From: Litorimonas sp963972195
Lineage (GTDB): Bacteria > Pseudomonadota > Alphaproteobacteria > Caulobacterales > Maricaulaceae
Assembly: GCA_963972195.1 (NCBI GenBank)
Contig: CAXATH010000005.1
Coordinates: forward strand, 62,001-126,000
DNA length: 64,000 nucleotides
Direction of reading: 5' to 3'
How positions within the stretch are numbered: the stretch's first letter is position 1; every line of letters begins with the position of its first letter. Shown here one piece after another: positions 51,299-60,838 of this stretch. A program made the translations under genes and the position numbers. The notes beneath the pieces are model-generated. The model made no database searches, was not told where the DNA came from, and was given only the letters and a program-made list of their open reading frames with translations.

Positions 51299-53434
51299 AT
51301 GGGTGCATCGCTGGCCGTTTTAGGGAGAGCCTTCCTGCTGGAAGGCGAACCAGGCCCTATGCCCTCTGCTCGTTTTTACTGGCCGAGCACGCTCAGGAAA
51401 AGCCTGGGGAAGTCCACATTTCAAGCCGCGCATAATCTACATCACCTCGACCTGTTTTCAGATGTGAAACTGGCGGAGTTACTGGATCGCTACCCCCGCG
51501 AAAAGCTGGGAATTTATCGATTCCCGGACCATAGCAATTCTGCCCAAAAGGCGGAACACGGTCATGCTCCCAAACTTTCCGGCGCGGAAATTCTGGAGGC
51601 GGTAAGGGAGGGACAGATATGGCTGAACTTACGGGCGGTGAATAAGGAGTTGCCGGAATATGAGGCACTGGCGGATACAATTTTTGACCAGCTCAAACAG
51701 GCCTCGGGCACAACAACGTTTAAGGAAGATGTTGGCGTTCTGATTTCGTCGCCGAATATTCATGTCCATTACCATTTGGATATTCCGCTCGTCTGCCTGG
51801 TTCAGCTTCGAGGAAATAAGAAAATTTCAATCTATCCCAAGCGCGCGCCTTTTGTAGAGCCTGACCAGATTTCGGCTTTCGCCCTGCGCCGTCAGGATGA
51901 GCAAATGACCTATCTGAAGCGTTTCGATGACGCGGCCGATGTCATTTCGCTGGAGCCGGGCCTGGCCGTGACGTGGCCGCAAACCGCGCCGCATCGGGTC
52001 CAAAACGGAAACTCACTGAATGTCTCTCTATCCTGCGAATTTATGACCGCCGAAGGTTTGCTAAAGGCGAACGCGCTTCATACCAATGCGAGCCTGCGCA
52101 AGGGCGGCAGCCTTCACGCGCCTTTTCCGAACAAGGTCAATTTGTCGACTGTCGCCAAAGCAGGGGCCGCGCGCGTCTTGAAGAAAATCTCTCCGCTGCC
52201 TGACAAAGCACCCACACCTTTGAGTTTTGAATTACTACGGGGTGGACAGATAAAGCGGCTGCAGCCGCAACCGCCCACGCCGCCAAAGCCGACATTTTCC
52301 TGTCGGGTTATCAAGCCTAGAGAGTTAACGGAACAGGAGCGCTGGGAATGGAAAGAATTACAGCTTTCCAACTTTCAATATGACACGCCGCTTCTGTCTC
52401 CCGAATTCATGGATCTCGTGGCCAAGTCCAGACGGGACGTCAGATGCCTTCTAGTTCGCGAAGACGACGCTCTCGTGGCGATCCTGCCAGTATTCGAAAG
52501 AAGTTTCGGCCTGATCCGACCTGTCGGCGCGCCCTTTTCGGATTACGCCGCGCCGATCGTCTCCCAATACACAGACATGACATTGGAGAAAATAATTGAG
52601 CTTTCCGGATACGCCGCCTATCGCTCCAACTCAGTTCTTTTGAAACCCTCCGAATTAAGCGACGTAGAAAAAGAAGCCGCGACGCGTTCTTTCGTTATTC
52701 ATTTGAATGGGCAAACGGCCGAAGAACATCTGGAAACCCACCGCTCCCAACACGCGAAACGCTATAAAAATTTCCGCCGCCTGATGAACAAGCTCGAGCG
52801 TGAATGCGGAGAGATCGAGTTTGTTTTTGGCGCGGCCAAGAAACTCCCGGTTGAGACTTTGTTGAATTGGAAAAGCCAGCAATTCTTGAGGGAAGGGCTC
52901 TTGGACGTTACTGCGGCCCGAAATAGCGCGTCGATATTAAATCGGGTCGCCGAGTTGGAGCGCTCCGAAGATAATAACTTATCTGGCTTTATGACCTGTT
53001 TAAAAGTCAACGGAGAGATGATTGTCGGTCATTTCGGGCTGCGCGATGAGTCCAATTTTCATCCGTGGATCTCCGCCTATAACCCCGAATTTGAAAGCTA
53101 CAGCCCCGGCATCTTGCTCTTGTACAAAGTTATTGAAGAAATGGGACAAATGGGATTGGAAAGTTACGATCTTTCCACAGGCCATGAATCCTACAAGAAG
53201 TATTTTTGCAACTCGGCCAGATATACCCGGGACGTCAATATCACGGCCCAAAGTTTCGCGGGTAGGCTGCAAAAACTCGGTTATGAAAGCTGGAATTATA
53301 TCGGCGGAGAAAACCCCAATAGTCCGGCTGCCCGAATGCGGCGAAGATTTGACCACATCTTTGTGTCCGAACCGAAAGTCATCGGCCGCATGAAAGAAAT
53401 ACTATTCGCCTTTCTCAAAAGGAGCGGCGTGTAG
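51299..53434 (+). CDS. Fusion of cupin/JmjC-like dioxygenase domain and BioF2-like GNAT acetyltransferase
   Basis: A 711-residue two-domain protein. The N-terminal half (about 1-260) looks like a JmjC/cupin-8 Fe(II)-2-oxoglutarate fold: His159-x-Asp161 in HVHYHLDIP, then a strand KKISIYP and His232 in TAPHRVQNG, the expected 2-His-1-carboxylate site. The C-terminal half (about 310-700) is a CelD/BcsL (BioF2-like) N-acyltransferase: VREDDALVAILPVF, RSQHAKRYKNFRRLMNK and SYDLSTGHESYKKYFCN. A proline-rich linker (QPPTPPKPT) joins them. ATG 51299 has GGGGG upstream. It sits 1 nt before a glycosyltransferase gene, suggesting modification of a surface or exopolysaccharide. The substrate is unknown. 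Confidence 0.75.
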   Translation: MGASLAVLGRAFLLEGEPGPMPSARFYWPSTLRKSLGKSTFQAAHNLHHLDLFSDVKLAELLDRYPREKLGIYRFPDHSNSAQKAEHGHAPKLSGAEILEAVREGQIWLNLRAVNKELPEYEALADTIFDQLKQASGTTTFKEDVGVLISSPNIHVHYHLDIPLVCLVQLRGNKKISIYPKRAPFVEPDQISAFALRRQDEQMTYLKRFDDAADVISLEPGLAVTWPQTAPHRVQNGNSLNVSLSCEFMTAEGLLKANALHTNASLRKGGSLHAPFPNKVNLSTVAKAGAARVLKKISPLPDKAPTPLSFELLRGGQIKRLQPQPPTPPKPTFSCRVIKPRELTEQERWEWKELQLSNFQYDTPLLSPEFMDLVAKSRRDVRCLLVREDDALVAILPVFERSFGLIRPVGAPFSDYAAPIVSQYTDMTLEKIIELSGYAAYRSNSVLLKPSELSDVEKEAATRSFVIHLNGQTAEEHLETHRSQHAKRYKNFRRLMNKLERECGEIEFVFGAAKKLPVETLLNWKSQQFLREGLLDVTAARNSASILNRVAELERSEDNNLSGFMTCLKVNGEMIVGHFGLRDESNFHPWISAYNPEFESYSPGILLLYKVIEEMGQMGLESYDLSTGHESYKKYFCNSARYTRDVNITAQSFAGRLQKLGYESWNYIGGENPNSPAARMRRRFDHIFVSEPKVIGRMKEILFAFLKRSGV

Positions 53435-53435
53435 G

Positions 53436-54401
53436 GTGACCCTCTCAAAACCTCCCTCAGTTGATGGCCCTGATATGCGGCATGAAAATAAAATATCGGT
53501 AGTTGTGCCCACTTACCGGCGAGCGGAGGGACTCTCAAAAACACTTGAGAGTCTCAGAACTCAAATTTTTGCTGACATCCCGGTTGAAATCGTTGTCGCG
53601 GATAACAATCCAGATGGGGAGGCCCGTGAACAAGTGGCCGTTTTTGGCCGAGCTTCCGGCGCTCAAGTCCATTACGTCCATGCTAAGATTCCGGGCGTCT
53701 CCAATGCCAGAAATGCGGCGATGGATGTGGCTTCGGGCCGATACATTGCGTTTCTGGATGACGATCAATACGCCGCTCCAAACTGGTTGGAGGAGATGTA
53801 TAAGGTCTTGAAGGTAAATAATTGCTGCGCTGTTTTCTGCCAAACCCGGGCCTGCGTGGATGAAACTTCGCCGCATAGCGATTATCTGAAACGTTTCTTT
53901 TCCAGAGACCGACCCGATCTCGAAACCGGGAAAATCGACCGGTTTTTCGGGGCTGGTAACTCTTTAATAGATAGAGAAGCGGTCGATATGCCGTCTCCGG
54001 TGTTTAGCCTCGCCATGAATGAAACAGGCGGCGAAGACGATATATTGTTCGAGTCATTTCTAAAACAGGGCGGAGTCATGGGTTGGACCAAGGAGACCCA
54101 TGTTTTTGAAGATATCCCCGCCAAACGCCAGACAGCAAAATATATTCGCGTTCGCAGTTTTGCCTTTGGCCAGGGCCCGACCCGAAAACACGCGGATTTA
54201 GGGCCGCTTAACCTGCTCGGGATTCTGAAATGGATGTGTATCGGCGCAGCGCAATTTGTCGTTTTCGCGCCTTTAGCGGCCGTTTGCCGAATTGTGAAAC
54301 CGAGTCATTACCTAGGCTTTCTGAGCAAAGCGAGTGCGGGGGCGGGGAAAGTTCTTTGGCAAAAACCCTTTCGTCCGAAACTTTACGGGGCAGGGGCGTA
54401 A
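53436..54401 (+). CDS. Family 2 glycosyltransferase
   Basis: A 321-residue GT-A enzyme: ISVVVPTYRRAEGLSKTLESL at the N-terminus, the donor-binding DNNPDG, the metal-binding AFLDDDQYAAPNWLEEM (DxD), and a FGAGNSLIDREAVD acceptor region with the GGEDDILFESFLKQG catalytic-type ED segment. A C-terminal hydrophobic stretch (WMCIGAAQFVVFAPLAAVC) may anchor it to the membrane. GTG 53436 is used, 1 nt after the upstream stop; ATG 53475 is a possible later start. Likely partner of the fusion protein in polysaccharide assembly. Confidence 0.88.
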   Translation: MTLSKPPSVDGPDMRHENKISVVVPTYRRAEGLSKTLESLRTQIFADIPVEIVVADNNPDGEAREQVAVFGRASGAQVHYVHAKIPGVSNARNAAMDVASGRYIAFLDDDQYAAPNWLEEMYKVLKVNNCCAVFCQTRACVDETSPHSDYLKRFFSRDRPDLETGKIDRFFGAGNSLIDREAVDMPSPVFSLAMNETGGEDDILFESFLKQGGVMGWTKETHVFEDIPAKRQTAKYIRVRSFAFGQGPTRKHADLGPLNLLGILKWMCIGAAQFVVFAPLAAVCRIVKPSHYLGFLSKASAGAGKVLWQKPFRPKLYGAGA

Positions 54402-54560
54402 CTGCCATTGTTCAGAATTCAGGTTATTCGGGCCTGCCAAATATCAGAACATTTCACACCCCGATTTCTTCGGAAACCGAATTTTCAACCGTTATGACTT
54501 TTTCTTCAATTTGTTCTTGCGACTTATTATTAGTTGCGTTAGGCGCCCTCAGACGCTAAC

Positions 54561-54575
54561 TGCGAGTAATTCGCA
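54561..54575. promoter_or_regulatory. Candidate Fur-type operator upstream of the siderophore receptor
   Basis: TGCGA, GTAAT, TCGCA: 5-bp perfect arms, 30 nt before the receptor start. This resembles Fur boxes described upstream of TonB receptors in alphaproteobacteria (from memory) and fits the iron theme of the operon; it is only a pattern match. Confidence 0.4.
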
Positions 54576-54605
54576 ATATTAGAATGAAGTTTGAAGGAGA
54601 GACGT

Positions 54606-56768
54606 GTGAGTCTTCAACGCCGATTATTGGGCACCGCTTTGGCCGCTTTGCCTATTGTATTTTTCCAGACGGTTTCAGTGCAAGCCCAAGAGGCTCCGGA
54701 ACAAGACGACGAGATTGTGGTCACAGGTCGCGTCTCAACCTTTGGCGCGACAAAATCCGATATTCCGATATTGGAAACGGCGCGATCCGTCTCGGTTATC
54801 GGCGCGGATGAGTTTCTGGAGCGCGGCTCTCTGACACTCGACGACACGCTGAATTATACGGCAGGGGTCGTCGGAGATACATTTGGCTATTCCACACGCG
54901 GTGATTTCCCCCGGGTGCGGGGACTGGATGTCCCGGAATACCTCGACAATATTCAAGTCCTTTTCGGGTTCTACAACAATGCCCGTTCTGACATTTACAC
55001 GCTTGAGCAGGTTGAAATCCTAAAGGGTCCGGCCTCAGTGCTTTACGGGCAAGGCTCTCCGGGCGGTATTTTAAACACCGTCAGTAAAAAGGCCGGATCG
55101 GAATATTTAGGCCGCGAAATTGTTTTGGATTACGGCACGCACAACCGGATGCAGGCCAGCACGGATATTGGAATTGACTTGTCCGGTGACGGCGAATGGA
55201 CAGCGCGTTTGGTCGGGCTCATCCGCGAAAGCGACACACAAATTGACTTCGTAAATGATGATGCCATCATTTTTGCGCCGTCCGTAACATTTGAGAATGA
55301 AAACACGACTATCACGGCGCTGGTCAACTATACCGACCGTTCCAGTGATACCGCAGGTCAATTTCTGCCCCTCTCTGTAACAGGCTGCGCGAGCGATGAT
55401 GTCACAATTTCCGAGCCGAATATCTGCGCCTCTGCAACTGGCACGGAAGTCGAACCCTCTCTTTACGTTGGCAGCCCTGAATTTAATAAATACGACACGG
55501 AGTCTTTGTCTCTTACCCTCTTCGGCCAACAACGTCTGAACGATATTTTCTCTGTCGAAGGCACACTGCGTTTTCGGGATAACGAGGCGGATTATAATCA
55601 GACATGGGTGTCTTTCCTTGGAACGGGCGTGCCCCGGACAAGTGCTGACGGCACCGCTCTGGCCAGAACATGGTATCAGTCCGATGCGGGGTCTAATCAA
55701 TTCGCGGCGGATACGCGGGTTCGCGCCAAGTTTGATACAGGCATTGCGTCTCATGAAGTCTTGGCCGGAATTAACTATCAGGACGTCGAAACGGAGCAGC
55801 TCGGCGCCTCTCTCTACGGACGTCCGACGACGTTTAATCTTTACAACCCCGTCTATGATGGTTCCGAAATACCGACCAATGCCGAGTTTGATGCCCTTCG
55901 GGCGCTGACCGAAAGCGCCACAGAGACAATCGGTTATTACGTGAATGACCAAATCAGCATCGGAAACTTTGTTTTGAATGCCGGCGTGCGGTTTGACGAT
56001 TTGAAATCCGGAAACGGAACAACCACTCAGGATGACAGCGCCACAAGCATCAGCGTTGGCGGTTTGTATAAAACCTCTTTCGGTTTGAACCCTTACGTCA
56101 ATTATGCGGAGTCATTCCAAGCCACAGTCGGCGTCGACACAAATACGGGTGAAAACCTTAAGCCCCAAGAGGGCGAACAGATTGAGATCGGCGTGAAATA
56201 TCATCCGGCCGGGTCACCGACCTATATCACCGCGGCCTATTTTGATATTGAACAGTCAAACCTTCCCAATCCGCAAGCGCTGCAAAATGCGGCATCACAG
56301 CAGGAAGGTGTCGCCAAAATCAAAGGATTCGAAGTCGAAGCCCGAACGGCCATTGGCGATCTGCATCTCGACGGGAGCTTCAGCACATTGGATACGGAAG
56401 ACCCGAACGGAATTCCAATTTCCAGTATTCCCGAAGTGCAGGGATCCGCTTGGGCGACCTGGAAACCGTCCAGCGGTCAGCTCGAAGGATTTCGTCTGGG
56501 CGCCGGCGTTCGATATGCCGGAGATAATGAGAGCCAAGGGGTTTCCTTCCTTGCGTCCAACAACTTCCAGCCATCTGTCGTGAAAGTAGAGACGGACGGA
56601 TATACCGTTTTCGACAGTCTCATCGGTTATTCCTTTGACCAAGTCGACCTGACTTTGAACGCGCGGAATTTATTCGACACGGATTACTACGGGACATGTC
56701 TGGCGCGGGGGGATTGTTTCCCGGGTGAAGGCCGTACCGTCGTCGCGCGGGCCGCCTATCGTTTCTAA
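54606..56768 (+). CDS. TonB-dependent siderophore receptor
   Basis: A 720-residue outer-membrane receptor of the FhuA/FoxA class. It has a signal peptide ending SVQAQ, a TonB-box-like DDEIVVTGR, a plug (ARSVSVIGADEFLERG, RVRGLDVPEYLDNIQVLFG, VEILKGPASVLYGQGSPGGILNTVSKK), a 22-strand-type barrel and a terminal RAAYRF ending in Phe. It would import a ferric siderophore. GTG 54606 follows AAGGAG by 6 nt; an upstream TTG 54591 overlaps that site and is less likely. The downstream membrane protein and PepSY gene complete an iron set. Confidence 0.93.
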   Translation: MSLQRRLLGTALAALPIVFFQTVSVQAQEAPEQDDEIVVTGRVSTFGATKSDIPILETARSVSVIGADEFLERGSLTLDDTLNYTAGVVGDTFGYSTRGDFPRVRGLDVPEYLDNIQVLFGFYNNARSDIYTLEQVEILKGPASVLYGQGSPGGILNTVSKKAGSEYLGREIVLDYGTHNRMQASTDIGIDLSGDGEWTARLVGLIRESDTQIDFVNDDAIIFAPSVTFENENTTITALVNYTDRSSDTAGQFLPLSVTGCASDDVTISEPNICASATGTEVEPSLYVGSPEFNKYDTESLSLTLFGQQRLNDIFSVEGTLRFRDNEADYNQTWVSFLGTGVPRTSADGTALARTWYQSDAGSNQFAADTRVRAKFDTGIASHEVLAGINYQDVETEQLGASLYGRPTTFNLYNPVYDGSEIPTNAEFDALRALTESATETIGYYVNDQISIGNFVLNAGVRFDDLKSGNGTTTQDDSATSISVGGLYKTSFGLNPYVNYAESFQATVGVDTNTGENLKPQEGEQIEIGVKYHPAGSPTYITAAYFDIEQSNLPNPQALQNAASQQEGVAKIKGFEVEARTAIGDLHLDGSFSTLDTEDPNGIPISSIPEVQGSAWATWKPSSGQLEGFRLGAGVRYAGDNESQGVSFLASNNFQPSVVKVETDGYTVFDSLIGYSFDQVDLTLNARNLFDTDYYGTCLARGDCFPGEGRTVVARAAYRF

Positions 56769-56835
56769 TTAAAAGTTTTTCGGCCTTCGCTTTATGGCGG
56801 AGGCTTAATTAATCAGAGGGTGTTTTTGAATTGAA

Positions 56836-57432
56836 ATGACCACCGCAGATTTAATTATCGCTCTCATGGGCACAGGGCTTTCCGCCTTGGGCCTTTTCGC
56901 GCTTTACAGGGCCTGGAAAGGTCATACGAAGAAAAAGCTTCTGAGTTATTTGGGTTGGGCGGCTCTGTTCTTCGCGGTAATCTTGTGGGCGGTTTCAGGC
57001 GGCAAGGACCGGGGCGTGGCGCTGGGCATCATCGTCATCAGTCTGCAGGCGCTTCTGTTTGTCGCCTATCAAGCCTTTATCGACAAAACGCCGAAGAAAA
57101 AGCGAAAAGCGAAAAAAGCTCGAAAACTCTCAACGCCTGAAAAAGTGGGTTTCACCGTATTTTCTAAACGGGCCGGCAAGGCGCTTTGGGTGAGTCTGGG
57201 GTGCGGGGCTTTATCTTATCTGACAGCCATTGGGCTGCATGAGATTTTCTGGCAGTCAGGGATGCACGCCTCTAATTCGCTTGTTCTGGCGCTGTTTATT
57301 TTTCCTATTCTTTGGGCGTCGTTAAGTGCCTTGTCCCTGACCTCTCAAAAGACGGGACTGAAGCTTGGAACTTACGCCTTTCTGGGGGTAAGCAGCGCGG
57401 TCATTTTATGTCTTGGAAACGGAGTTTTGTGA
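56836..57432 (+). CDS. Hypothetical membrane protein in the iron-uptake operon
   Basis: A 198-residue protein with about five hydrophobic helices and a very basic loop (PKKKRKAKKARKL, about residues 85-97). I do not recognise a named family, though polytopic proteins of this size are often found between a siderophore receptor and a PepSY gene. It ends with a 3-nt overlap (TGATG) on the PepSY gene, so the two are coupled. A role in siderophore or ferric-iron handling across the inner membrane is inferred from context. Confidence 0.75.
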   Translation: MTTADLIIALMGTGLSALGLFALYRAWKGHTKKKLLSYLGWAALFFAVILWAVSGGKDRGVALGIIVISLQALLFVAYQAFIDKTPKKKRKAKKARKLSTPEKVGFTVFSKRAGKALWVSLGCGALSYLTAIGLHEIFWQSGMHASNSLVLALFIFPILWASLSALSLTSQKTGLKLGTYAFLGVSSAVILCLGNGVL

Positions 57433-58748
57433 TGCTGGAGAAAACACAATCCGCCGCTGCGGCTATGGCGCCGCCCGCGAAACCGTCTCTTGTCAAACGC
57501 GCCCTCTCAGCCCACGCAGTGATGGGCATTACGATTTCCGCCGTGCTCTACATCATTTGCCTGAGCGGAACGATCAGCGTGTTCAAAGAGGATATTCACA
57601 AGCTGGAGCAGCGCGGCGAACCCCGCGTTGCATATCTCTCGCCTGAAAGCGCGCAGCGGGCCGCCGAAGCCGGATTTAACGAAGAGCCAAGCTCTGCCCA
57701 TCTCTATATTCAGATGCCGTCGAACGGCCATAGCCGCGCTTTGGTCCAGACGGATAATCAGGAACGTTACGTTGACGAGAGCGGCGCTTTGTCAGGTTCC
57801 ATCGCCCATCCGTGGAGCGCCTTTCTGATAGATTTGCATTACTATCTGCATTTGCCAAAATCGTTCGGCATGATTGTCGTCGCGATATTCGGCGTCTTTT
57901 TGTTTGCCATGTCAATTTCGGGACTGCTCGCCCATCCCAATATATTCAAGGATGCCTTTTCTTTTCGCCGGTCGAAATCAGAGCAGGTTAAAAAGGTGGA
58001 TTTGCATAACCGGCTGAGCGTCTGGACGGCGCCGTTTCATATTTCCAACTCCCTGACCGGGGCGATGATCGGGCTGGCGGTTCTGTCTATCGCGGCGCTC
58101 GCCCCGCTGAAATATGGCGGCGACCAGCACGCGGTGTTCGCGCCCGTTTTCGGAGATGAGCCGGTAGTTGACGAAACGCCCGCGCCCATGGCCAATATTG
58201 ATAGAGCCCTGCGTTATATGGCGGAGAACCACCCGGAGAAGCCGCCTGTCTATGTCATTCTGCACGACCCGAAAACGGCGGGGCAATATCTGCAGATCAT
58301 GGCTGAGCATCCGCGCCGCCTCATCTATGCCGAGAAATATAACTTCACCGGAGACGGAGAGTTCATTGACACAGTGGGGTCAGCGGACGGCACCATCGGA
58401 CAGCAGGTCGCGGATTCGGTGTACAAGGTTCACTTCGGCCAGTTCGGCGGCCTGCCGGTCAAGCTCGCCTTCGGGATTTTCGGGATTTGCCTGCTCTATA
58501 TCATCACCTCAGGCCTTCGGATTTATTTCCTCAAGCGCCGCAATAAGGGCCGGGATGCCCCGGCGCTGGAAGGCGCGTGGAAAGGGCTGATATGGGGCGC
58601 GCCTGTGCTGATGGCGGGGAGCTTTGCCGCCTCCATGGCGCTGCCGCTCTCGACCCCGATACTCACCCGTCTGTTCTGGATAGGCCTGATTGTCTTTGCC
58701 GTGGGCGGCGCGATAATCGCCAAGCTTCAGCGGGAGGCGTCCGCTTAA
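57432..58748 (+). CDS. PepSY-associated TM (PiuB-like) protein
   Basis: A 438-residue inner-membrane protein. An N-terminal helix (VMGITISAVLYIICLSGTISVFKEDIHKLEQRGEP) is typical of PepSY_TM, with the HYYLHLPKSFGMIVVAIFGVFLFAMSISGL block (about 137-170), a periplasmic PepSY region, DLHNRLSVWTAPFH and two or three C-terminal helices. Such proteins are ferric-siderophore reductase candidates (FsrB/PiuB-like). ATG 57432 overlaps the upstream stop (TGATG); a longer frame from 57312 is antisense-free but implausible. Confidence 0.88.
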   Translation: MLEKTQSAAAAMAPPAKPSLVKRALSAHAVMGITISAVLYIICLSGTISVFKEDIHKLEQRGEPRVAYLSPESAQRAAEAGFNEEPSSAHLYIQMPSNGHSRALVQTDNQERYVDESGALSGSIAHPWSAFLIDLHYYLHLPKSFGMIVVAIFGVFLFAMSISGLLAHPNIFKDAFSFRRSKSEQVKKVDLHNRLSVWTAPFHISNSLTGAMIGLAVLSIAALAPLKYGGDQHAVFAPVFGDEPVVDETPAPMANIDRALRYMAENHPEKPPVYVILHDPKTAGQYLQIMAEHPRRLIYAEKYNFTGDGEFIDTVGSADGTIGQQVADSVYKVHFGQFGGLPVKLAFGIFGICLLYIITSGLRIYFLKRRNKGRDAPALEGAWKGLIWGAPVLMAGSFAASMALPLSTPILTRLFWIGLIVFAVGGAIIAKLQREASA

Positions 58749-58859
58749 ACGGCGCACGTTATCCAACAGCGAAAATACGGCTAAATATGTGAAAGCGCTT
58801 TGCATTTTTATTCATTTTGATTAACGCTCCCTTCACCACACTTCGTTAATGATTTTGCC

Positions 58860-59654
58860 GTGACACAGCCCCTAAGCACAGATGCGACGCCAGAGACAGT
58901 TTCTGAGACGTCCCCGACCCAGCCGCTTCATATTGGCGAGAGCCTGAGAGCGCGCCGCCGCGTGCTCGATCTGAGCATAGAGGATGTCACGGACGGCACG
59001 CATATCCGCCCGGAATTTCTCAACGCCATTGAAACGCTGGATATAGAGCGCTTGCCCTCTGTCGGCTATGTGCTCGGCTATGTCCGCACCTATGCCAATT
59101 TCATCGGCATGGACGGGGCGGACGCCGTTGCGCGGTATAAGGCCGACAGCGCCGTGCCGCAAAATCTCGGCATGCGCGACCGCCCGCATTTCGTGCCCAA
59201 GCGCCGTATGCGCCTGCCTCGCGGCCTGATCCCTGCGCTCGGCGTGATCGGCTTCGCGGTCATGCTCGGCGTCTGGTATGGCGGCAATAATCAAACCGTC
59301 GCCTCCGAACCGGCTGTGGCCCCTGTCTCGACCCTCTCCGGAGAGGTGAGCGAAACTCAGGCCGCCGACCCCAATCTCATCACGCTCACCGCCACCGCGC
59401 CGAGCTGGATCGAAGTCAAAAGCCCGAGCGGCCGCACCTTGGTCAGCCGCATCTTTGTCACGGGTGAGCGCTACACCGCCCCCAAAAGCTCCGGCTATAC
59501 CATTTCCGTGCGTGATTCCGGCGCGGTCAGCCTCTCTGTCGGCGCGCGGGATTACGGCCCGCTCGGCGTCGCAGGGGAGCCCCTGCGCGACGCCCCACTT
59601 TATTCGCCCTCTCTGGCCGGCACCCGCCCGACCAAGGCCGAACTGACCCAATAG
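58860..59654 (+). CDS. RodZ-like helix-turn-helix membrane protein
   Basis: A 264-residue protein with an N-terminal HTH of the Xre/RodZ type (GESLRARRRVLDLSIEDVTDGTHIRPEFLNAIE, about residues 27-59), a basic stretch (PKRRMRLPRG), one membrane helix (LIPALGVIGFAVMLGVWYGG, about 122-141) and a C-terminal DUF4115-type periplasmic domain (LTATAPSWIEVKSPSGRTLVSRIF). This architecture links MreB to rod-shape morphogenesis. It begins at GTG 58860. In alphaproteobacteria this gene often precedes ispG, as here, with 47 nt between. Confidence 0.85.
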   Translation: MTQPLSTDATPETVSETSPTQPLHIGESLRARRRVLDLSIEDVTDGTHIRPEFLNAIETLDIERLPSVGYVLGYVRTYANFIGMDGADAVARYKADSAVPQNLGMRDRPHFVPKRRMRLPRGLIPALGVIGFAVMLGVWYGGNNQTVASEPAVAPVSTLSGEVSETQAADPNLITLTATAPSWIEVKSPSGRTLVSRIFVTGERYTAPKSSGYTISVRDSGAVSLSVGARDYGPLGVAGEPLRDAPLYSPSLAGTRPTKAELTQ

Positions 59655-59701
59655 AGCCTTTTCGTCTTTATTCTGACACGTGCCCGTGGCACTAAGGCCC
59701 C

Positions 59702-60838
59702 ATGAGTTCCCAACCGACAGACATCAATTCCATCCGCCCCTGGCGCACGATTGAGCGCCGCAAGAGCCGCAAGATCCGCGTCGGCCGCGTCGAGGTCGGA
59801 GGCGACGCGCCCATCGCCGTGCAGTCCATGACCAATACGCTGACCCATGACGTCGATGCGACGGTGGGGCAGGTGCTGGCCCTGCAAGAGGCGGGGGCCG
59901 ATATTGTCCGCGTCTCCGTGCCCGACCCGGATAGTAGCGCCGCGCTCAAATCCATCGTCGATCAGGTCCAGGTCCCCCTCGTGGCGGATATCCATTTCCA
60001 TTATAAACGCGGCATAGAGGCGGCGGAAAACGGCGCGGCCTGCCTGCGCATTAATCCCGGCAATATTGGCGGGCAGTCGCGGGTGAAGGAAGTCGTCGCG
60101 GCAGCCAGAGCAAATGGCTGCTCCATCCGTATCGGGGTGAACGGCGGCAGCTTGGAGCGCGAACTGCTGGAAAAATACGGCGAGCCTTGCCCCGACGCCA
60201 TGGTCGAGAGCGCGCTGATGCATGCCCGCATGCTCGATGACGAAAATTTTCACGACTATAAAATCTCGGTCAAAGCGTCAGATATCTTTCTAACCGTTGC
60301 CGCCTATCACCAACTCGCCGACGCCACAGACGCGCCGCTGCATCTCGGCATTACAGAGGCAGGCGGCACGCGCATCGGCACGGTCAAATCCTCTATCGGC
60401 ATGGGCAATTTGCTCTGGGCGGGGATAGGCGACACGATACGGGTCAGCCTCTCCGCCGATCCGGTGGAAGAGATCAAGGTCGGCTTCGATATGCTGAAAT
60501 CGCTTGGCCTTCGGACTCGCGGCGTCAACATCATCTCCTGCCCGTCCTGCGCGCGGCAGGGCTTTAACGTCATAGAGACTGTCAAGACATTAGAAGACAG
60601 ACTGGCCCATATCAGCGAGCCGATCTCGCTCTCCATCATCGGCTGCGTCGTTAACGGCCCGGGCGAAGCCATGTTCACCGATATCGGCTTTACAGGAGGC
60701 TCGGCGGGATACGGCATGATGTATCATGCGGGGAAGAAAACCGGGAAGACCGATAATGAGGATATGATCGAGGATATCGTGCGGTCTGTGGAAGAGCGGG
60801 CTGAGGTGATTAGGGGCGCGCGTGAGGCGGCGGAGTAG
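59702..60838 (+). CDS. ispG: 4-hydroxy-3-methylbut-2-enyl-diphosphate synthase
   Basis: A 378-residue [4Fe-4S] enzyme of the MEP isoprenoid pathway. The TIM-barrel N-terminal part carries GDAPIAVQSMTNTLTHDVDAT and PLVADIHFHYKRG; the iron-sulfur Cys are in SCPSCARQGFNV (two) and GCVVNGPGEA (third). The length is typical of the bacterial non-plant form. It starts at ATG 59702. Its last 29 nt overlap the convergent HEPN gene. Confidence 0.97.
   Translation: MSSQPTDINSIRPWRTIERRKSRKIRVGRVEVGGDAPIAVQSMTNTLTHDVDATVGQVLALQEAGADIVRVSVPDPDSSAALKSIVDQVQVPLVADIHFHYKRGIEAAENGAACLRINPGNIGGQSRVKEVVAAARANGCSIRIGVNGGSLERELLEKYGEPCPDAMVESALMHARMLDDENFHDYKISVKASDIFLTVAAYHQLADATDAPLHLGITEAGGTRIGTVKSSIGMGNLLWAGIGDTIRVSLSADPVEEIKVGFDMLKSLGLRTRGVNIISCPSCARQGFNVIETVKTLEDRLAHISEPISLSIIGCVVNGPGEAMFTDIGFTGGSAGYGMMYHAGKKTGKTDNEDMIEDIVRSVEERAEVIRGAREAAE

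Noticed and set aside
55107..55952. 281-codon frame antisense to the siderophore receptor
   Set aside because: Composition and position are those of a shadow frame; no domain is seen.
58872..59651. 259-codon frame antisense to the rodZ-like gene
   Set aside because: Gly/Asp/Arg-rich composition typical of the shadow of a GC-rich gene; the plus-strand gene has HTH and membrane domains.
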